The notes under the pieces: generated by a model
What the model was told of the DNA's origin: nothing
Seen by the model: the letters and a program-made list of their open reading frames with translations, nothing else
The model's database searches: none
Source: Pseudoalteromonas luteoviolacea
GTDB lineage: Bacteria > Pseudomonadota > Gammaproteobacteria > Enterobacterales > Alteromonadaceae
DNA length: 64,000 bases
Assembly (NCBI RefSeq): GCF_001750165.1
Contig: NZ_CP015411.1
Coordinates: 173,501-237,500 of the forward strand
Direction of reading: 5' to 3'
Shown here: positions 63,795 through 64,000 of the stretch, in pieces
Numbering within the stretch: the stretch's first letter is position 1
Layout of the letters: every line of letters begins with the position of its first letter
Position numbers and translations under genes: made by a program

Positions 63795-64000
63795 TCAGAA
63801 TTTCCAGTGAAAAAGTACACCAGTGTTATTACCGTCAAAAGTAATATTTGATCCAGAGAAGTCTGCTCTACCAATACGGTCTAAATCATATTCAGCACGT
63901 GTATGCCTTAGTTCTAAATCTGCAGAAAGTGTTTCGAAGTGATATTTTACGCTGGCAATGTAAGCAATTTCATTGTCAAAGCTCACGTCAGCCCCCAAGT
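63795..64000 (-). CDS. Outer-membrane beta-barrel protein, C-terminal fragment
   Basis: The minus-strand frame ends at TGA 63795-63797 and runs off the right edge, so only the last 67 or so residues are seen. They alternate polar and hydrophobic positions (YIASVKYHFETLSADLELRH, GVLFHWKF) and end in Phe. This is the pattern recognised by the BAM complex at the C-terminal strand of outer-membrane barrels. The family cannot be named from this fragment. Confidence 0.6.
   Translation of the reverse strand, partial: LGADVSFDNEIAYIASVKYHFETLSADLELRHTRAEYDLDRIGRADFSGSNITFDGNNTGVLFHWKF

Noticed and set aside
1..64000. CRISPR arrays, insertion sequences, prophage genes, tRNA or rRNA genes
   Set aside because: I saw no spaced direct repeats, transposase or integrase frames, or RNA genes in the window.

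Overview
The window looks like a chromosomal segment of a marine gammaproteobacterium of the order Alteromonadales, most likely Pseudoalteromonas or a close relative. The protein sequences of the yhe block, Rsd, HemE, SpeA/SpeE, FkpA/SlyX and the ribosomal proteins all fit this group. So does the mixture of chitin-related enzymes, a TorF-type porin, GTG starts and moderate GC. The genus is an inference; no rRNA or tRNA gene was seen.

Layout. 1-5.6 kb: truncated M19 dipeptidase, yheU, yheT, a 46-aa membrane protein behind a tandem FNR-type promoter, a TIGR02444 protein, the ABC-F ATPase yheS, yheV and slyX. 5.6-13 kb: a WD40 lipoprotein, fkpA, rsd, hemE, and the divergent polyamine genes speE and speA. 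13-20 kb: two paralogous YihG-type acyltransferases co-transcribed with a YbdG-type MscS channel, a periplasmic binding protein, an S41 protease fused to a decayed beta-lactamase-like domain, and a DUF6653 membrane protein. 20.5-25.2 kb: an arsR-RND-adaptor operon. 25.2-26.8 kb: a nitroreductase that closely matches iodotyrosine deiodinase, and a FAH-family hydrolase.

26.8-43.5 kb: the main accessory locus, a tight minus-strand operon of three NRPS genes (1662, 2094 and 1368 aa) and an MFS exporter. The order is A-T-C-A-T / TubC-C-A-T-C-A-T / TubC-C-A-T-TE, giving five modules. By the ten-residue adenylation codes I read module 2 as Thr (exact DFWNIGMVHK) and module 5 as Val (DAFWLGGTFK). Module 1 looks aromatic, module 3 possibly basic, and module 4 is unassigned. 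The terminal thioesterase has Cys instead of Ser in its nucleophile elbow. There is no epimerase domain, MbtH, PPTase or tailoring gene next to it. I do not recognise the product.

43.6-54.9 kb: purT, a TorF-type porin, an unknown 388-aa protein, an AsmA-family protein, an orphan ABC ATPase with degraded motifs, a GH20 hexosaminidase and a polysaccharide deacetylase lipoprotein. 55.2-63.7 kb: a complete spc operon (rplN to rpmJ with secY) followed by a complete alpha operon (rpsM-rpsK-rpsD-rpoA-rplQ). The S10 operon that commonly precedes spc is absent upstream. The window ends in the C-terminus of an outer-membrane barrel protein.
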